Positions 52,731 through 62,184 are shown, counted from the first letter of the stretch. The stretch: 64,000 bases of DNA from Gottfriedia sp049568075 (GCA_049568075.1 CP144911.1), one strand, 5' to 3'. The notes: generated by a model not told the origin, from the letters alone. Made by a program: numbers and translations.

Positions 52731-53453
52731 TTATAATACTTTACTTAAGAAACTTTTCGTGCGCTCGTGTTTTGGGAAATCAAATATTTGCACTGGACTG
52801 TTTTCTTCCACTATGTAACCTTGATCCATAAAGATTACGCGATCACCAACTTCACGAGCAAATCCCATTTCGTGTGTAACAATGACCATTGTCATTCCTT
52901 CTTTAGCAAGTTGCTTCATAACCTCTAAAACTTCACCAACCATTTCGGGATCTAGAGCTGATGTAGGTTCGTCGAATAACATAATTTTTGGTTCCATTGC
53001 AAGTGCTCTTGCGATCGCAACACGTTGTTTTTGTCCTCCAGATAATGAGTCAGGATATACATTTGCCTTATCTGAAAGCCCTACTTTTTTTAATAATTCA
53101 AGTGCTTTCGTTTTAGCAAAATCATTCGCTCGATTTCTTACTTTTTTAGGTGCTAGAGTAATATTTTCTAAAACTGTTAAATGTGGAAAGAGATTAAAAT
53201 GTTGGAATACCATGCCTACTTCAGTACGAATTTTATTTATATTTGTTTTTTTATCTGTAAGATCGACGTCTTCGATAAAGACTTTACCCGCTGTTATTGT
53301 TTCTAACATATTTAAACATCGAAGAAAGGTTGACTTACCAGAACCAGAAGGACCGATTACAACGCATACTTCACGTGGTTGAATTGTAATGTTGATATCT
53401 TTTAATACTTCTAGCGAACCAAATGATTTTTTTAATTTTTCTACTTTAATCAT
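52731..53453 (-). CDS. polar amino acid ABC transporter, ATP-binding subunit
   Basis: 240 residues. Walker A is GPSGSGKST (about 34-42), the signature is LSGGQKQR, Walker B is IMLFDEPTSALDPEM and the switch His lies in IVTHEMGF. It is of the GlnQ/ArtM type that energises uptake of glutamine, arginine or similar amino acids. Its ATG overlaps the permease stop by 4 nt (ATGA). Last gene of a three-gene operon. Confidence 0.93.
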   Translation of the reverse strand: MIKVEKLKKSFGSLEVLKDINITIQPREVCVVIGPSGSGKSTFLRCLNMLETITAGKVFIEDVDLTDKKTNINKIRTEVGMVFQHFNLFPHLTVLENITLAPKKVRNRANDFAKTKALELLKKVGLSDKANVYPDSLSGGQKQRVAIARALAMEPKIMLFDEPTSALDPEMVGEVLEVMKQLAKEGMTMVIVTHEMGFAREVGDRVIFMDQGYIVEENSPVQIFDFPKHERTKSFLSKVL

Positions 53454-54106
53454 CCCGTAGTCAACCTTCTTTCAATGCGATTTAAAACAAAGCTTAATGT
53501 TAATGTTAAGACTAAATAGATTACTGCAGCAGATATATACGGCTCCCACACTTTATAATATTGCCCCTGCATTGCTCTACTCCAATACATAAGCTCAGGT
53601 GCGGCAATAATAGCTGCAATTGAAGATTCCTTAATTAAGACAATAAATTCGTTTCCAAGTGGAGGGATCATACGTTTTATCGCTTGAGGTAAAATAACAT
53701 GTTTCATAGCTTGTACATGCGTCATTCCTAATGAACGAGAAGCCTCCATTTGACCCTTATCGATTGATTGAATCCCGGCACGAAAGATTTCAGCAATATA
53801 AGCTGCTGCATTTAATGATAGTGCAATGATTGCGGCCGCTATTGCGTTTGTCTCTCCTATAAAATACGGAACTACCCCAAAGTGAATTAATAAAATTTGT
53901 ACAAATAACGGTGTGCCTCTAAAGAAATTGATATACCAAACAAAAGGTAATGCTAACCATTTATTTGATTGCATTTTACCTAATCCAATAAATAATCCGA
54001 TTATTGTACCTAAAAATATTCCTGCAAAAGATAAGCCAATTGTTAATGCAGTTCCTTTTAGGAAAAACGGTATGTATTCTTTTACAATTCCAAAATCAAA
54101 TCCCAT
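53450..54106 (-). CDS. polar amino acid ABC transporter, permease subunit
   Basis: 218 residues, five predicted transmembrane segments, HisM/GlnP type. The conserved EAA loop is EASRSLGMTHVQAMKHVILPQAIKRMIPP. It is coupled to the ATPase gene by a 4-nt overlap and separated from the binding-protein gene by 63 bp containing a hairpin. Confidence 0.92.
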   Translation of the reverse strand: MGFDFGIVKEYIPFFLKGTALTIGLSFAGIFLGTIIGLFIGLGKMQSNKWLALPFVWYINFFRGTPLFVQILLIHFGVVPYFIGETNAIAAAIIALSLNAAAYIAEIFRAGIQSIDKGQMEASRSLGMTHVQAMKHVILPQAIKRMIPPLGNEFIVLIKESSIAAIIAAPELMYWSRAMQGQYYKVWEPYISAAVIYLVLTLTLSFVLNRIERRLTTG

Positions 54107-54127
54107 TTCTTTTCCCCCATTTAGATA

Positions 54128-54161
54128 AAATTGCGTAACACAAGTGCCTGTTACGCAATTT
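54128..54161 (-). terminator. intercistronic hairpin between binding protein and permease genes
   Basis: Perfect 12-bp stem AAATTGCGTAAC/GTTACGCAATTT with a weak T-run on the minus strand. It probably acts as a partial terminator or 3'-stabiliser, giving more binding protein than permease. Confidence 0.6.
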
Positions 54162-54169
54162 TTAATTTC

Positions 54170-54979
54170 CTATTTATTTTCTTCTGCTTTTAATGTTTCA
54201 AGATCTGGCTCTGATCCAAAATGCTCTTTATAAATTTTTTCATAAGTACCATTGTTTACTACTTCTTTAATTGCTTTATCAAGTTTACCTTTTAATTTAC
54301 TTCCATCTTGAAGTAATAGACCGTAGTATTCAGGTTCAAAGCTATTTTTATCATCAACAACAACTAGCTTTTTATCTGGATTATTTTTTGCATATGCTTC
54401 TAGAACACCATTGTCCGCAACTACTGCATCAGCTCCTCCACTAAGAAGCTCTAAAATTGCTAAATTGTTATTTTCAAATTTTTTAAGATTTTTATTGTTT
54501 TTACCAAACATTTTTTCAACAGCTTCTTGTCCTGTTGTACCATTTTGCACTGCTACAACCTTCCCCTTCAAATCTGCGGCCGATTTAATACTACTACCTT
54601 CTGGAACTAGAATTTTGTTAATCGAAAGAAAATAAGGAGTTGTAAAATCATATGTTTTCTCACGATCTGCATTGATTGAAATAGAAGACATACCAATATC
54701 AGCAGTTTTGCCACCAATTTCAGCAAATAATGGGTCCCATCCAGTATTCACAATTTTGATATTTACCCCAGCTTCTTTCGCAACTGCATTTGTAAAATCA
54801 ACATCGAATCCTACTATTTTACCGTTATCAAGATATTCAAAAGGCGCATAGGCAGCATCAGTAACAACTCGTAATGGTTTGTCTGCTGTTCCGCTTGTTT
54901 TCGTATCCTTACCACAACCCGATAAAATTAGAGCCGTCGTCACAGCAAATGCAAACGATAGTTTTTTAACCTTTTTCAT
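54170..54979 (-). CDS. polar amino acid ABC transporter, substrate-binding lipoprotein
   Basis: 269 residues. A lipoprotein signal (MKKVKKLSFAFAVTTALILSGCG, Cys 22) is followed by a type II periplasmic-binding fold: LRVVTDAAYAPFEYLDNGKIVGFDVDF, GKTADIGMSSISINADREKTYDF, VAVQNGTTGQEAV. It is similar to GlnH. GGGGG precedes the ATG. First gene of the operon. Confidence 0.92.
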   Translation of the reverse strand: MKKVKKLSFAFAVTTALILSGCGKDTKTSGTADKPLRVVTDAAYAPFEYLDNGKIVGFDVDFTNAVAKEAGVNIKIVNTGWDPLFAEIGGKTADIGMSSISINADREKTYDFTTPYFLSINKILVPEGSSIKSAADLKGKVVAVQNGTTGQEAVEKMFGKNNKNLKKFENNNLAILELLSGGADAVVADNGVLEAYAKNNPDKKLVVVDDKNSFEPEYYGLLLQDGSKLKGKLDKAIKEVVNNGTYEKIYKEHFGSEPDLETLKAEENK

Positions 54980-55243
54980 TTTAATACCCCCAATTAATTT
55001 TGTTTTATGTAAGTAAATTTCTGATTAGATTAAATATATTGAAAATTTTATATATTTAGATTTTTAATCATTATATCTATTCTTGTTTAAATATGCAATA
55101 CTATGTCATTTTTTGCCAATTCCCTCCATTCAACAGGCTAATTCAAAGGATTATTAAAATAAGATTTTATATGATTAATGTATTTATAGATAATTATATT
55201 TCATTCAAAAAAATTCTAGTCGAACTCTTATTAGTAAAAATAA
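54980..55243. other. intergenic region
   Basis: AT-rich promoter region of the ABC operon. No riboswitch-like fold, gene or repeat was recognised. Confidence 0.35.
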
Positions 55244-55274
55244 AAAACCGGAAACATTCGCTTAGTTTCCGGTT
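55244..55274 (-). terminator. terminator of sbcDC
   Basis: 10-bp stem AACCGGAAAC/GTTTCCGGTT with an 8-nt loop, then TTTTTATTTT on the minus strand. Confidence 0.85.
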
Positions 55275-55285
55275 CTCTTACAGCT

Positions 55286-58200
55286 TTATTTAATTAAAAT
55301 TGATAACTCTGAATATCCCTTGTTCGTTTTATGAACTTCAATTACTGCAGGCATTGCATCCTTTACATCTTGCACATGAGAAATAACGCCAATTACACGT
55401 CCAGATTTCTGAAGTTGAATAAGTGTATCAATTGCTTTTGATAATAATTCATCATCTAGTGATCCAAATCCCTCATCTATAAACAACGTATCAATTGATA
55501 CGCCACCTTTATGCGCTTGAATAATATCTGCCATTCCTAATGCTAAACAAAGTGATGCATTAAACTGCTCTCCACCAGATAATGTTTTTACATCCCTAGC
55601 AAGGCCCGTATAGGAATCATATACTTCCAATCCTAAACCACTTTGTTTCCTACCTTTTTCAACTGCATCTTTTCGTTGCAATTGAAATTGGCCATTTGAT
55701 AAATGATCAAGTCGAATATTTGCCGATTCAATAATTTGTTCAAAATAATCCAATAAGACATACCGTTCAAACGAAATCATTTTATCATTATCGCCTTTTG
55801 TAACTTTATATAAATCAGTTAAACCTGCTAATTTTTGTTCAGTTTTTACAAAATCCTCTTGATAAATTTGTAGGTCAATTTTCAATTGACTTAATCGCTT
55901 ATTTAATTCTTGAATACGAATCATCTCATTAACGATCGCGTCTAAATGCTGAGTAATTTCTTGTACCTTCATTTTAAGTTCACTTACATCAATTTTTTCC
56001 ATCGATTGAACTTGTTTTTCAAGCAACTCTTTTTCAGTACTTAATCTTTGAAGATTCTCTTCAAACATTGATAAATCATTTCGATATTGATCAATCATTC
56101 GAATATAATCAATTGCACTTATAAAATCTGATTCTCCATTAAACTCATACTCAACAATTTTTTCATGATAACGAATCGTTGTTGAGCGAATCTCTTCATT
56201 TAATTTTAAAACTTCTTTCTCAAGATGAGTACGAGTAGTCTCTTTAACCGTCTTCTGTTCAGTTAGGATTCTATATTCTTCTTCAATTTTTGAAATTTTA
56301 GCTTTTAATATTGCTATATTTTTTTCAATATCATTTTTTTCCAATTGCCATTTCTCAAGAGTTCTCAAAGATTCCGGTAATTTTGATTCAATTTGTACAA
56401 TCTGAATTTTTAATTCATTTATTTCATTCGTAAACTTATTCATTGCTTCAGTTTTCTCGGTAACTTTTACGGTTAAATCCCTAATTAATTGTTCTTTTGT
56501 TTTTATTACATTATTAATCTTTTCGAAAGTAGCTTTTTTCTCAGTCAGATTTTTTAAGTTTGATTCATTTTCATTAAACTCATTAGCAAGAGCTTTAAGA
56601 CCTTCATTTGTAAAATCAAATTGTCCATGCTCCTCAAAAAATGATTGTTCATCAATTTTTAATGAGTTTTCCTTACTTTTAATTTCCCCCTGAATTGTTG
56701 CTAGTTCAGTCTGGAATTGATTTACTTGTATTTTCAATTTTTCTGCTTCTTCTTCATTAACAGTCCCATTAAATTTAGCAAGTGATGGGTGATGTGTGCT
56801 TCCACAAACTGGACAATGCTCTTGATCTTTTAAATCTTTCGCTAAAAATGCTGCTTTTTGCTGATGCATTTCACTTTCAATTCTGTCTAATTCATTTTTT
56901 AGCTTAACATGGTCTAAATTTTTTATTTGATATTCATTTTGTTTTTGCTCTAATTCTTTTTTTGCAAAAAAGATTCGTTTAGCAAACCCACCTTTTAATG
57001 AGATTTCCTTGTTTAATAAGGAGAGTTTTGCCCATAGATCATGAACACCTTCTAAATCATTTAGTTGCTGTTTTAATTGATTTAATTCTTCGTTCTCTTT
57101 CTTTAAACCATCTTGTAATGTCTTTTCTTCATTTTCGAATAATAGGAACTGCTTTGACTTGTTTTGAAACGCTACCTTATGATTTTGAAATCGATCAACA
57201 TCTTCTTTTAACGCTAATAAATTACTCAATTGGCTTTCTAAGCTACCTAATTTTTTTTGCTCTTCAGGTAATGTAGCAACTTCCGCAGAGATTTTTTCAA
57301 TTTTAATAAGTGTTTCTTTTAAACTTTCTATTTCGAATAATAATTTATCGTTTGTTACTTGAAGTGAATTTTTTAGTTTCTCAAGTTCAGTTTTTATAGG
57401 CAATACTTTTTCAGCATTTGTGGCTAATTTTATTTTTACTTTTTTATCTTCTATTTCTACCTCTTGACCTTTTAACATGGTTAATAATTCAATTACTTCA
57501 TGTAGTCGTTCAATATTTTTATTATGGGCCTCTGCTGAAAATAGCTTTTGTTGACTAACTTCTAATTGTGATTTTTGGATTTTCTCATTTTCTTCAAGCC
57601 TTTTTAAATCATCCATTATACTTACTATGTGTCCAGTCAAAATCTCATTAACAATATGAAGATTAATTTGAGAATCGTCGGCAATTTGAATTCCTTTTTC
57701 TCTTAACAATTTTTCAATCACTTCTAATTTAATAACGATTTTCTGCTTTAAATTAGTAAATTTACTTTCCATGTTTTTTCTTGCTAAATTTAGAGTTTCA
57801 GTTACTTTTTCAAATAGTTCAGTTCTGAAAATTTTCCGCAAAATTTCTTCCTTTTCTTTTGTATCCGAAACTAATAATTTTCGAAATTCACCTTGAGGAA
57901 GTAATACGATTTGTTTGAATTGATCTGCATTAATCCCTAATAATTCTTCTACTTTTTTATTGACGATTGAAGTTTTGTTAAATTCCTGGCAATAAGGCAC
58001 TTTTTCTTCATTCTCAATTTTATAAAACTCGATTTTATCGCCTGTTATACCTTTATTTTGTTTCTTTTGATGACCTTTTTGTCTAAAAATATTATAATGG
58101 TTTCCTTTTAATTCAAATGTTAATTCAACACTAGTATATAGATCGTCATCTGCAAAATGACTTCGAAGCAATGTTTGGTCATTCCTATTTTCACCGCTCG

Positions 58201-58366
58201 CCTCACCAAAAAGAGCAAAACAAATTCCATCAAATATTGTTGTTTTACCTGCACCGGTTGGACCAGTTATTGCAAATAGTCCTTTTTCGTTTAGTCGACT
58301 AAAGTCAACATTTACCTTATCCTTGTAAGGTCCAAAAGCGTGAAGTATTACTTTTAATGGCTTCAT
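55286..58366 (-). CDS. sbcC: SbcC, SMC-like ATPase subunit of the SbcCD nuclease
   Basis: 1026 residues. Walker A is TGPTGAGKTT (about 35-44). Two long coiled coils (about 190-510 and 560-860) flank the zinc hook CPVCGSTHHP near residue 518. The C-terminal lobe has the signature LSGGEQFNASLCLALG and Walker B TLFIDEGFGSLD. With SbcD it opens DNA hairpins and blocked double-strand ends. It starts 2 nt after the sbcD stop, with its GGAGG inside sbcD. Confidence 0.95.
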   Translation of the reverse strand: MKPLKVILHAFGPYKDKVNVDFSRLNEKGLFAITGPTGAGKTTIFDGICFALFGEASGENRNDQTLLRSHFADDDLYTSVELTFELKGNHYNIFRQKGHQKKQNKGITGDKIEFYKIENEEKVPYCQEFNKTSIVNKKVEELLGINADQFKQIVLLPQGEFRKLLVSDTKEKEEILRKIFRTELFEKVTETLNLARKNMESKFTNLKQKIVIKLEVIEKLLREKGIQIADDSQINLHIVNEILTGHIVSIMDDLKRLEENEKIQKSQLEVSQQKLFSAEAHNKNIERLHEVIELLTMLKGQEVEIEDKKVKIKLATNAEKVLPIKTELEKLKNSLQVTNDKLLFEIESLKETLIKIEKISAEVATLPEEQKKLGSLESQLSNLLALKEDVDRFQNHKVAFQNKSKQFLLFENEEKTLQDGLKKENEELNQLKQQLNDLEGVHDLWAKLSLLNKEISLKGGFAKRIFFAKKELEQKQNEYQIKNLDHVKLKNELDRIESEMHQQKAAFLAKDLKDQEHCPVCGSTHHPSLAKFNGTVNEEEAEKLKIQVNQFQTELATIQGEIKSKENSLKIDEQSFFEEHGQFDFTNEGLKALANEFNENESNLKNLTEKKATFEKINNVIKTKEQLIRDLTVKVTEKTEAMNKFTNEINELKIQIVQIESKLPESLRTLEKWQLEKNDIEKNIAILKAKISKIEEEYRILTEQKTVKETTRTHLEKEVLKLNEEIRSTTIRYHEKIVEYEFNGESDFISAIDYIRMIDQYRNDLSMFEENLQRLSTEKELLEKQVQSMEKIDVSELKMKVQEITQHLDAIVNEMIRIQELNKRLSQLKIDLQIYQEDFVKTEQKLAGLTDLYKVTKGDNDKMISFERYVLLDYFEQIIESANIRLDHLSNGQFQLQRKDAVEKGRKQSGLGLEVYDSYTGLARDVKTLSGGEQFNASLCLALGMADIIQAHKGGVSIDTLFIDEGFGSLDDELLSKAIDTLIQLQKSGRVIGVISHVQDVKDAMPAVIEVHKTNKGYSELSILIK

Positions 58367-58368
58367 AT

Positions 58369-59523
58369 CTATTCCTCCCTTACAAAGATTTCTTGAATAA
58401 TCTCTTTCATATATTGTTCATCTTCATTTTTCAAATCTTCATTTTTCATTTCTTTATAAAAAGATTGGAACAACTCAAGTTGATTTTTTGATTGTTTTTC
58501 CACTAAACTAAGTTGATTTGTTTTATCTGTTTGTAATGTCGTTCGCTTTCGACTAACATGCATCGCATTTGGATAAACTGTTCTGATTTGCTCCATCGGA
58601 TGAACGACCATATGCTCATCAGTTAATTTTACAAATACATAATCATCATTTACAGAATGCTGTCTGATTTCCTCAATCGTTCCTTCGATCGATCTTAAAT
58701 CTCGTTTTGGATGAAAATCTTTCTTAACTACTGATCGCTCACCGTCAGCTTTTAATTCAACAATTAAGCAGCCTTTTTTATGGTTTTCCTCGGAAAGTGA
58801 GTACTTTAAAGGTGATCCAGAATAGCGAATTGATTTGTTTCCTACAAAATGTGCTCGATGTAAATGTCCTAGGGCTGTATAGTTAAAATGTTTAAAATTA
58901 TGATGTGATACATATTCAGCTCCACCAATAGAGAGTGTACGTTCACCTTCTGTCTCTTCATCTGAAGGCTCTCCATTATTTGTTACAAATGCATGTCCAA
59001 CAAATACATTTCGTACTGATGGGTCTAATTCTTCATCTCTTATTTTATTTATGATTGCTTTCATAGCGTCATCATGTGAATGAATATCATCGTTTTGTAA
59101 AATATAACGTACAATACTTGGTTCGGCATATGGAATTAAATAAAAATGAACTTCGCCATCATCATCATTCAATATAACTTTCTTAAATGGTGTTTGAAAT
59201 TTCCCTACTAAATATAAGCCTTCTTTTTCCATAAAACGGCTACCAAATTCAATTCGTTCAGCACTATCATGATTTCCCGCAATCGCAAGGATGGGCGTAT
59301 TACATTCAATTACAATTTTATGGAATACTTCATTTAATAGTTCAATCGCCTCAGTTGGAGATATACTTTTATCATATAAATCGCCTGCTATAACAACTGC
59401 ATCTGGCTTTTCTTCTTTGATTATTGAAATGAATTCATCTAATATAAATCGTTGGTCTTCTGTCATATGTACACCATGTACAATTTTACCAAGGTGCCAA
59501 TCTGCTGTATGAATAAACTTCAT
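58369..59523 (-). CDS. sbcD: SbcD, Mre11-like nuclease subunit
   Basis: 384 residues of the metallophosphoesterase fold. Motifs are HTADWHLGK (I), AGDLYD (II), AGNHDS (III), VGHAFV and LGHLHRAH. The ATG at 59523 is preferred because GATGAGGTG precedes it and the protein then starts MKFIHTADWHLGK, as in other SbcD proteins. A longer frame to 59556 lacks a ribosome binding site. First gene of sbcDC; a palindrome lies in its promoter. Confidence 0.94.
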   Translation of the reverse strand: MKFIHTADWHLGKIVHGVHMTEDQRFILDEFISIIKEEKPDAVVIAGDLYDKSISPTEAIELLNEVFHKIVIECNTPILAIAGNHDSAERIEFGSRFMEKEGLYLVGKFQTPFKKVILNDDDGEVHFYLIPYAEPSIVRYILQNDDIHSHDDAMKAIINKIRDEELDPSVRNVFVGHAFVTNNGEPSDEETEGERTLSIGGAEYVSHHNFKHFNYTALGHLHRAHFVGNKSIRYSGSPLKYSLSEENHKKGCLIVELKADGERSVVKKDFHPKRDLRSIEGTIEEIRQHSVNDDYVFVKLTDEHMVVHPMEQIRTVYPNAMHVSRKRTTLQTDKTNQLSLVEKQSKNQLELFQSFYKEMKNEDLKNEDEQYMKEIIQEIFVREE

Positions 59524-59604
59524 TAAATACACCTCATCATTTTTATTTACTTTCATTGTTACTAAATTTATAGAACAACTTTTCTATCTTATATTTTACA
59601 TCAA

Positions 59605-59622
59605 CATACGAACGTTTGTATG
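59605..59622. promoter_or_regulatory. 18-bp palindrome in the sbcD / thioredoxin intergenic region
   Basis: CATACGAAC-GTTTGTATG, symmetric but for one position, overlapping the expected promoter of sbcD and upstream of the plus-strand thioredoxin gene. It contains CGAAC and GTTTG half-sites as in LexA boxes, but without the 4-bp spacer, so it is not a canonical LexA site. Probable operator. Confidence 0.45.
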
Positions 59623-59726
59623 CTTTTTAATCACATAAATTCTAAAAATGCATTATTAAGTTAAAATAATTGAAATACTAATTAATATGATTCAAAATAA
59701 ACCTATCACAGCTTTAGGAGGCAATT

Positions 59727-60044
59727 ATGGAAAAAATAGAAGATGTAAAAAAATACGAGGAAATAATTAAAAGTGAAAAGCCAATCGTGGTGAAGTTTTA
59801 TGCAACTTGGTGTCCTGATTGTACACGTTTAGATGCTTTTATCGGAGACGTAATTGAAGAGCACCCATCATTTACTTGGTACACAATTGATCGCGATGAA
59901 TTTCCAGAAATCGCTAGTGAACAACAAGTAATGGGAATTCCAAGTTTACTTGTATTTAAAGATGGCGAAAAAATTGGACACTTACATAGCGCAAATTCAA
60001 AAACACCAGAATCAGTTGAAGAATTTTTATCAACTTTTGAGTAA
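59727..60044 (+). CDS. thioredoxin-family protein (CPDC)
   Basis: 105 residues with the thioredoxin fold: KPIVVKFYATWCPDCTRLD around the redox centre CPDC (about residues 29-32), the cis-Pro loop GIPSLLVFKDGE and a C-terminal helix. The active site CPDC differs from the CGPC of thioredoxin A, as in Bacillus YdbP/YusE-type proteins. Cytosolic. TTTAGGAGG precedes the ATG. Single gene. Confidence 0.9.
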   Translation: MEKIEDVKKYEEIIKSEKPIVVKFYATWCPDCTRLDAFIGDVIEEHPSFTWYTIDRDEFPEIASEQQVMGIPSLLVFKDGEKIGHLHSANSKTPESVEEFLSTFE

Positions 60045-60107
60045 TATAAAGTTAGTAAATCTTAATGAGACTGGGATTATCCCTAATATCTAAATAAAAT
60101 AAATTAG

Positions 60108-60137
60108 ACCACAAGGTAATTGAGCCTTGTGGTTTTT
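60108..60137 (+). terminator. terminator of the thioredoxin gene
   Basis: 9-bp stem ACCACAAGG/CCTTGTGGT then TTTTTC. Confidence 0.85.
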
Positions 60138-60274
60138 CGTATGCATATTTTATTTTCTGGTTTACTTGTATTTCAATAGGCAATTTGGACTTGATTTATA
60201 TCATATACATCTCTTGAGGTGATGATTTATTGTGCTTAATTTCATTGAAGATGTTGTTCGCATTGCACCTGGAA

Positions 60275-60313
60275 GAAAAAAGAAACACCTATATCATTTT
60301 GATTATATGTGTC
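60275..60313 (-). terminator. terminator of the PAP2 gene
   Basis: Stem GACACATATA/TATAGGTGTTTC with a loop of about 10, then TTTTTTC on the minus strand. A plus-strand frame of 33 codons from GTG 60229 (MLNFIEDVVRIAPGRKKK) overlaps it and is probably not a gene. Confidence 0.7.
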
Positions 60314-60329
60314 ATTTTTTCATATTAAA

Positions 60330-60953
60330 TTAAAGCTGTTTTCTTTCATGTAAATTAATAAATACATTTTTACAAATACTGTACCATGCATATCCTACTA
60401 ACCAGCCAGCAATAATATCTGAGAAATGATGTACATGAAGGTAAATTCTGCTCATTGATATTAAAAATATCATTAATAGAACGATAAATTGAATCATTTT
60501 TTTGTGTTTCATCATTGCAGGTTGAATGACAATTAAAATAAAGCCTAATGTTAGAAAGAAGGATGTTGCCATAACTGCATGTCCACTTGGGAAACTAAAG
60601 CCACTTTCCACATAGTACATCGAACTTGGTCTTGGTCTTTCATATAGATCTTTTAAAAAGGAAACAACCACTCTAGCTGTCAATAATGTAATAATTAATG
60701 ATAAACCAGTCCAAATGCGCTTACGTATAATTGAATAAACTAAAACAATGACTGCAAATGTTAAATACATTTTTGAAGAACCAAAATCTCTTAAAAAATA
60801 ACAAAATGAATCTAGTGCATCTGTTCGAATGAATTCAAAGAATTTAAACGCTGAATTGTCCAAACTCCGAATCATGTTTGAATCATAAATAAGTCCTAAA
60901 ATAACAAATAGAAAAATAGAAGTAAAAATTAGGATCCAATTATTTTTTTTCAT
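60330..60953 (-). CDS. PAP2-family membrane phosphatase
   Basis: 207 residues, six predicted transmembrane segments. The three phosphatase motifs are KDLYERPRP (C1), FPSGHAVM (C2) and SRIYLHVHHFSD (C3, with catalytic His). It probably acts on undecaprenyl pyrophosphate or another lipid phosphate outside the membrane. The ATG at 60953 follows TTGGAGG; a longer frame to 60965 is less likely. Confidence 0.9.
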   Translation of the reverse strand: MKKNNWILIFTSIFLFVILGLIYDSNMIRSLDNSAFKFFEFIRTDALDSFCYFLRDFGSSKMYLTFAVIVLVYSIIRKRIWTGLSLIITLLTARVVVSFLKDLYERPRPSSMYYVESGFSFPSGHAVMATSFFLTLGFILIVIQPAMMKHKKMIQFIVLLMIFLISMSRIYLHVHHFSDIIAGWLVGYAWYSICKNVFINLHERKQL

Positions 60954-61011
60954 ATAAACCTCCAATATATATTCCAGTTAATGCATCTTAATTGCTTGTA
61001 CTTTGGATACA

Positions 61012-61040
61012 CAAAAGAAAAACGACGAGAGCTCCCGTCG
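61012..61040 (-). terminator. terminator of the yozD-like gene
   Basis: CGACG-GGAGCTCT-CGTCG hairpin followed by TTTTTC on the minus strand. Confidence 0.75.
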
Positions 61041-61052
61041 CCACTTTCATGA

Positions 61053-61229
61053 CTATTCTTCTTCCTCATCGATTTCATCAATCATACATTTTTCCAGTAA
61101 GTACTCAAAAGTAATATCCGCTAGTTCCTCAATTTCCTCTTCCTCAGGAACATAACCCCGCTGAATGAGCTGTTGATAGAAAAATTCTGCTATTTCTTCC
61201 GTATCAATAACTACCTCAATTTCTTTCAC
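61053..61229 (-). CDS. yozD: YozD-family protein
   Basis: 58 residues from a GTG at 61229 (AAGGGG 8 bp upstream): VKEIEVVIDTEEIAEFFYQQ, GYVPEEEEIEELADITFEYL, then MIDEIDEEEE. Length, acidic tail and sequence match the small YozD protein of Bacillus. Function unknown. Single gene. Confidence 0.8.
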   Translation of the reverse strand: MKEIEVVIDTEEIAEFFYQQLIQRGYVPEEEEIEELADITFEYLLEKCMIDEIDEEEE

Positions 61230-61272
61230 TAGCATCACCCCTTACTAGTTAATATGTGAAAAAGGAGAAAAT

Positions 61273-61308
61273 ATGAAAAAAAACTTACCAAGCACAAAAA
61301 AATATTAA
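61273..61308 (+). CDS. very short ORF (11 aa) with strong ribosome binding site
   Basis: AAAGGAGAAAAT directly before ATG 61273. Codes MKKNLPSTKKY and stops. Either a leader peptide for the 51-aa gene 74 nt downstream or the remnant of a lost gene. Confidence 0.3.
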   Translation: MKKNLPSTKKY

Positions 61309-61382
61309 TATGTAACCTTTAGCATAATACAACATTGACAAGCATATATTCAATTAAAACATGTTAAAGGAGCGAGATTCCA

Positions 61383-61538
61383 ATGATAAAAATGGACAAG
61401 CTAGCTAATTTAAAAGAAATTATGGTTAATGATGAATTGTTTGAAAAAGCTGTTGAAAAACTGACGAAAATTGCATTTTTTATTTTAATAGGGATAGGCA
61501 TACCTTTTATGATTCATATAATTCTACAATTATTGTAG
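61383..61538 (+). CDS. small membrane protein (51 aa)
   Basis: 51 codons starting MIKMDKLANLKEIMVNDELF. An amphipathic N-terminal half is followed by one transmembrane segment (IAFFILIGIGIPFMIHIILQLL, residues 30-51). AAAGGAG lies 10 bp before the ATG, and TTGACA lies about 45 bp upstream. No family recognised. Confidence 0.6.
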   Translation: MIKMDKLANLKEIMVNDELFEKAVEKLTKIAFFILIGIGIPFMIHIILQLL

Positions 61539-61551
61539 AATATCCTCTCTC

Positions 61552-62184
61552 TCAATTTGTTTTCTTCTCTGAGAATTTATTTAAATTTTTAAGCACTAGA
61601 TCCATCACAATTTTATATTCTTCATCTTGGAAGATTGAATATAAAACAGCGTAATCATTATATATATCTAATAATCCATCAATTATTTCTTGTTTTGTTG
61701 TTTTATTTCTGTTTTTATTAAAATCATTCATTGAGCGAAGTTTTTCTAAGTCTAATTTTGTAATGCCATTTTTATCATTTCTTAGTTTTTTTAGAATTGC
61801 ATTTGCAGTTTGTGCTGATGCAATTAAGGTTAAATCTGTTTCATCGGCTTCTAACCATTCTCCATCAGTAATACGCGCTAATTCGTAAATTGTATCTTCC
61901 CATGCGTCATTTTTATAACGCCAAACCTCTGTACGATACCCCACAATTCGAAAAATTTCTTTTTCATAGCCATTGACTTGAACAAGATCCCCGAAAGAAA
62001 ATGAATAATTTACTTCTATCCATTCTTTTTCAAGTTTTTTCCCATCATATTCGTTGAGAAGCTGAAGAGTATTCTCAACATAAAGTCCGTCATGATTATT
62101 GACTTCATAAACAAAAACGCCGTCCATCAGTTTAATATTTATTAACTTTCTATTTTTATTGGCTATTTTAGACAAAAATACCAC
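61552..62184 (-). CDS. hypothetical protein (about 207-210 aa)
   Basis: A soluble protein with two parts: a beta-rich N-terminal domain (FSFGDLVQVNGYEKEIFRIVGYRTEVWRYKNDAWEDTIYELARITDGEWLEADETDLTLI, about 63-120) that looks like a small SH3-like barrel, and a helical C-terminus (about 125-205). The start is unclear: GTG 62184, or TTG 62175 with GAGTGG 6 bp upstream. It follows a 43-aa gene at a short distance, so probably an operon. No family recognised. Confidence 0.7.
   Translation of the reverse strand: MVFLSKIANKNRKLINIKLMDGVFVYEVNNHDGLYVENTLQLLNEYDGKKLEKEWIEVNYSFSFGDLVQVNGYEKEIFRIVGYRTEVWRYKNDAWEDTIYELARITDGEWLEADETDLTLIASAQTANAILKKLRNDKNGITKLDLEKLRSMNDFNKNRNKTTKQEIIDGLLDIYNDYAVLYSIFQDEEYKIVMDLVLKNLNKFSEKKTN

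Noticed and set aside
59605..59622. Canonical LexA (SOS) box at sbcD
   Set aside because: Half-sites are adjacent rather than 4 bp apart, so kept only as an unspecified palindrome.
60229..60330. 33-codon plus-strand frame (MLNFIEDVVRIAPGRKKK...)
   Set aside because: Overlaps a terminator hairpin, starts with GTG and has no similarity to known proteins; protein-like start noted but not supported.
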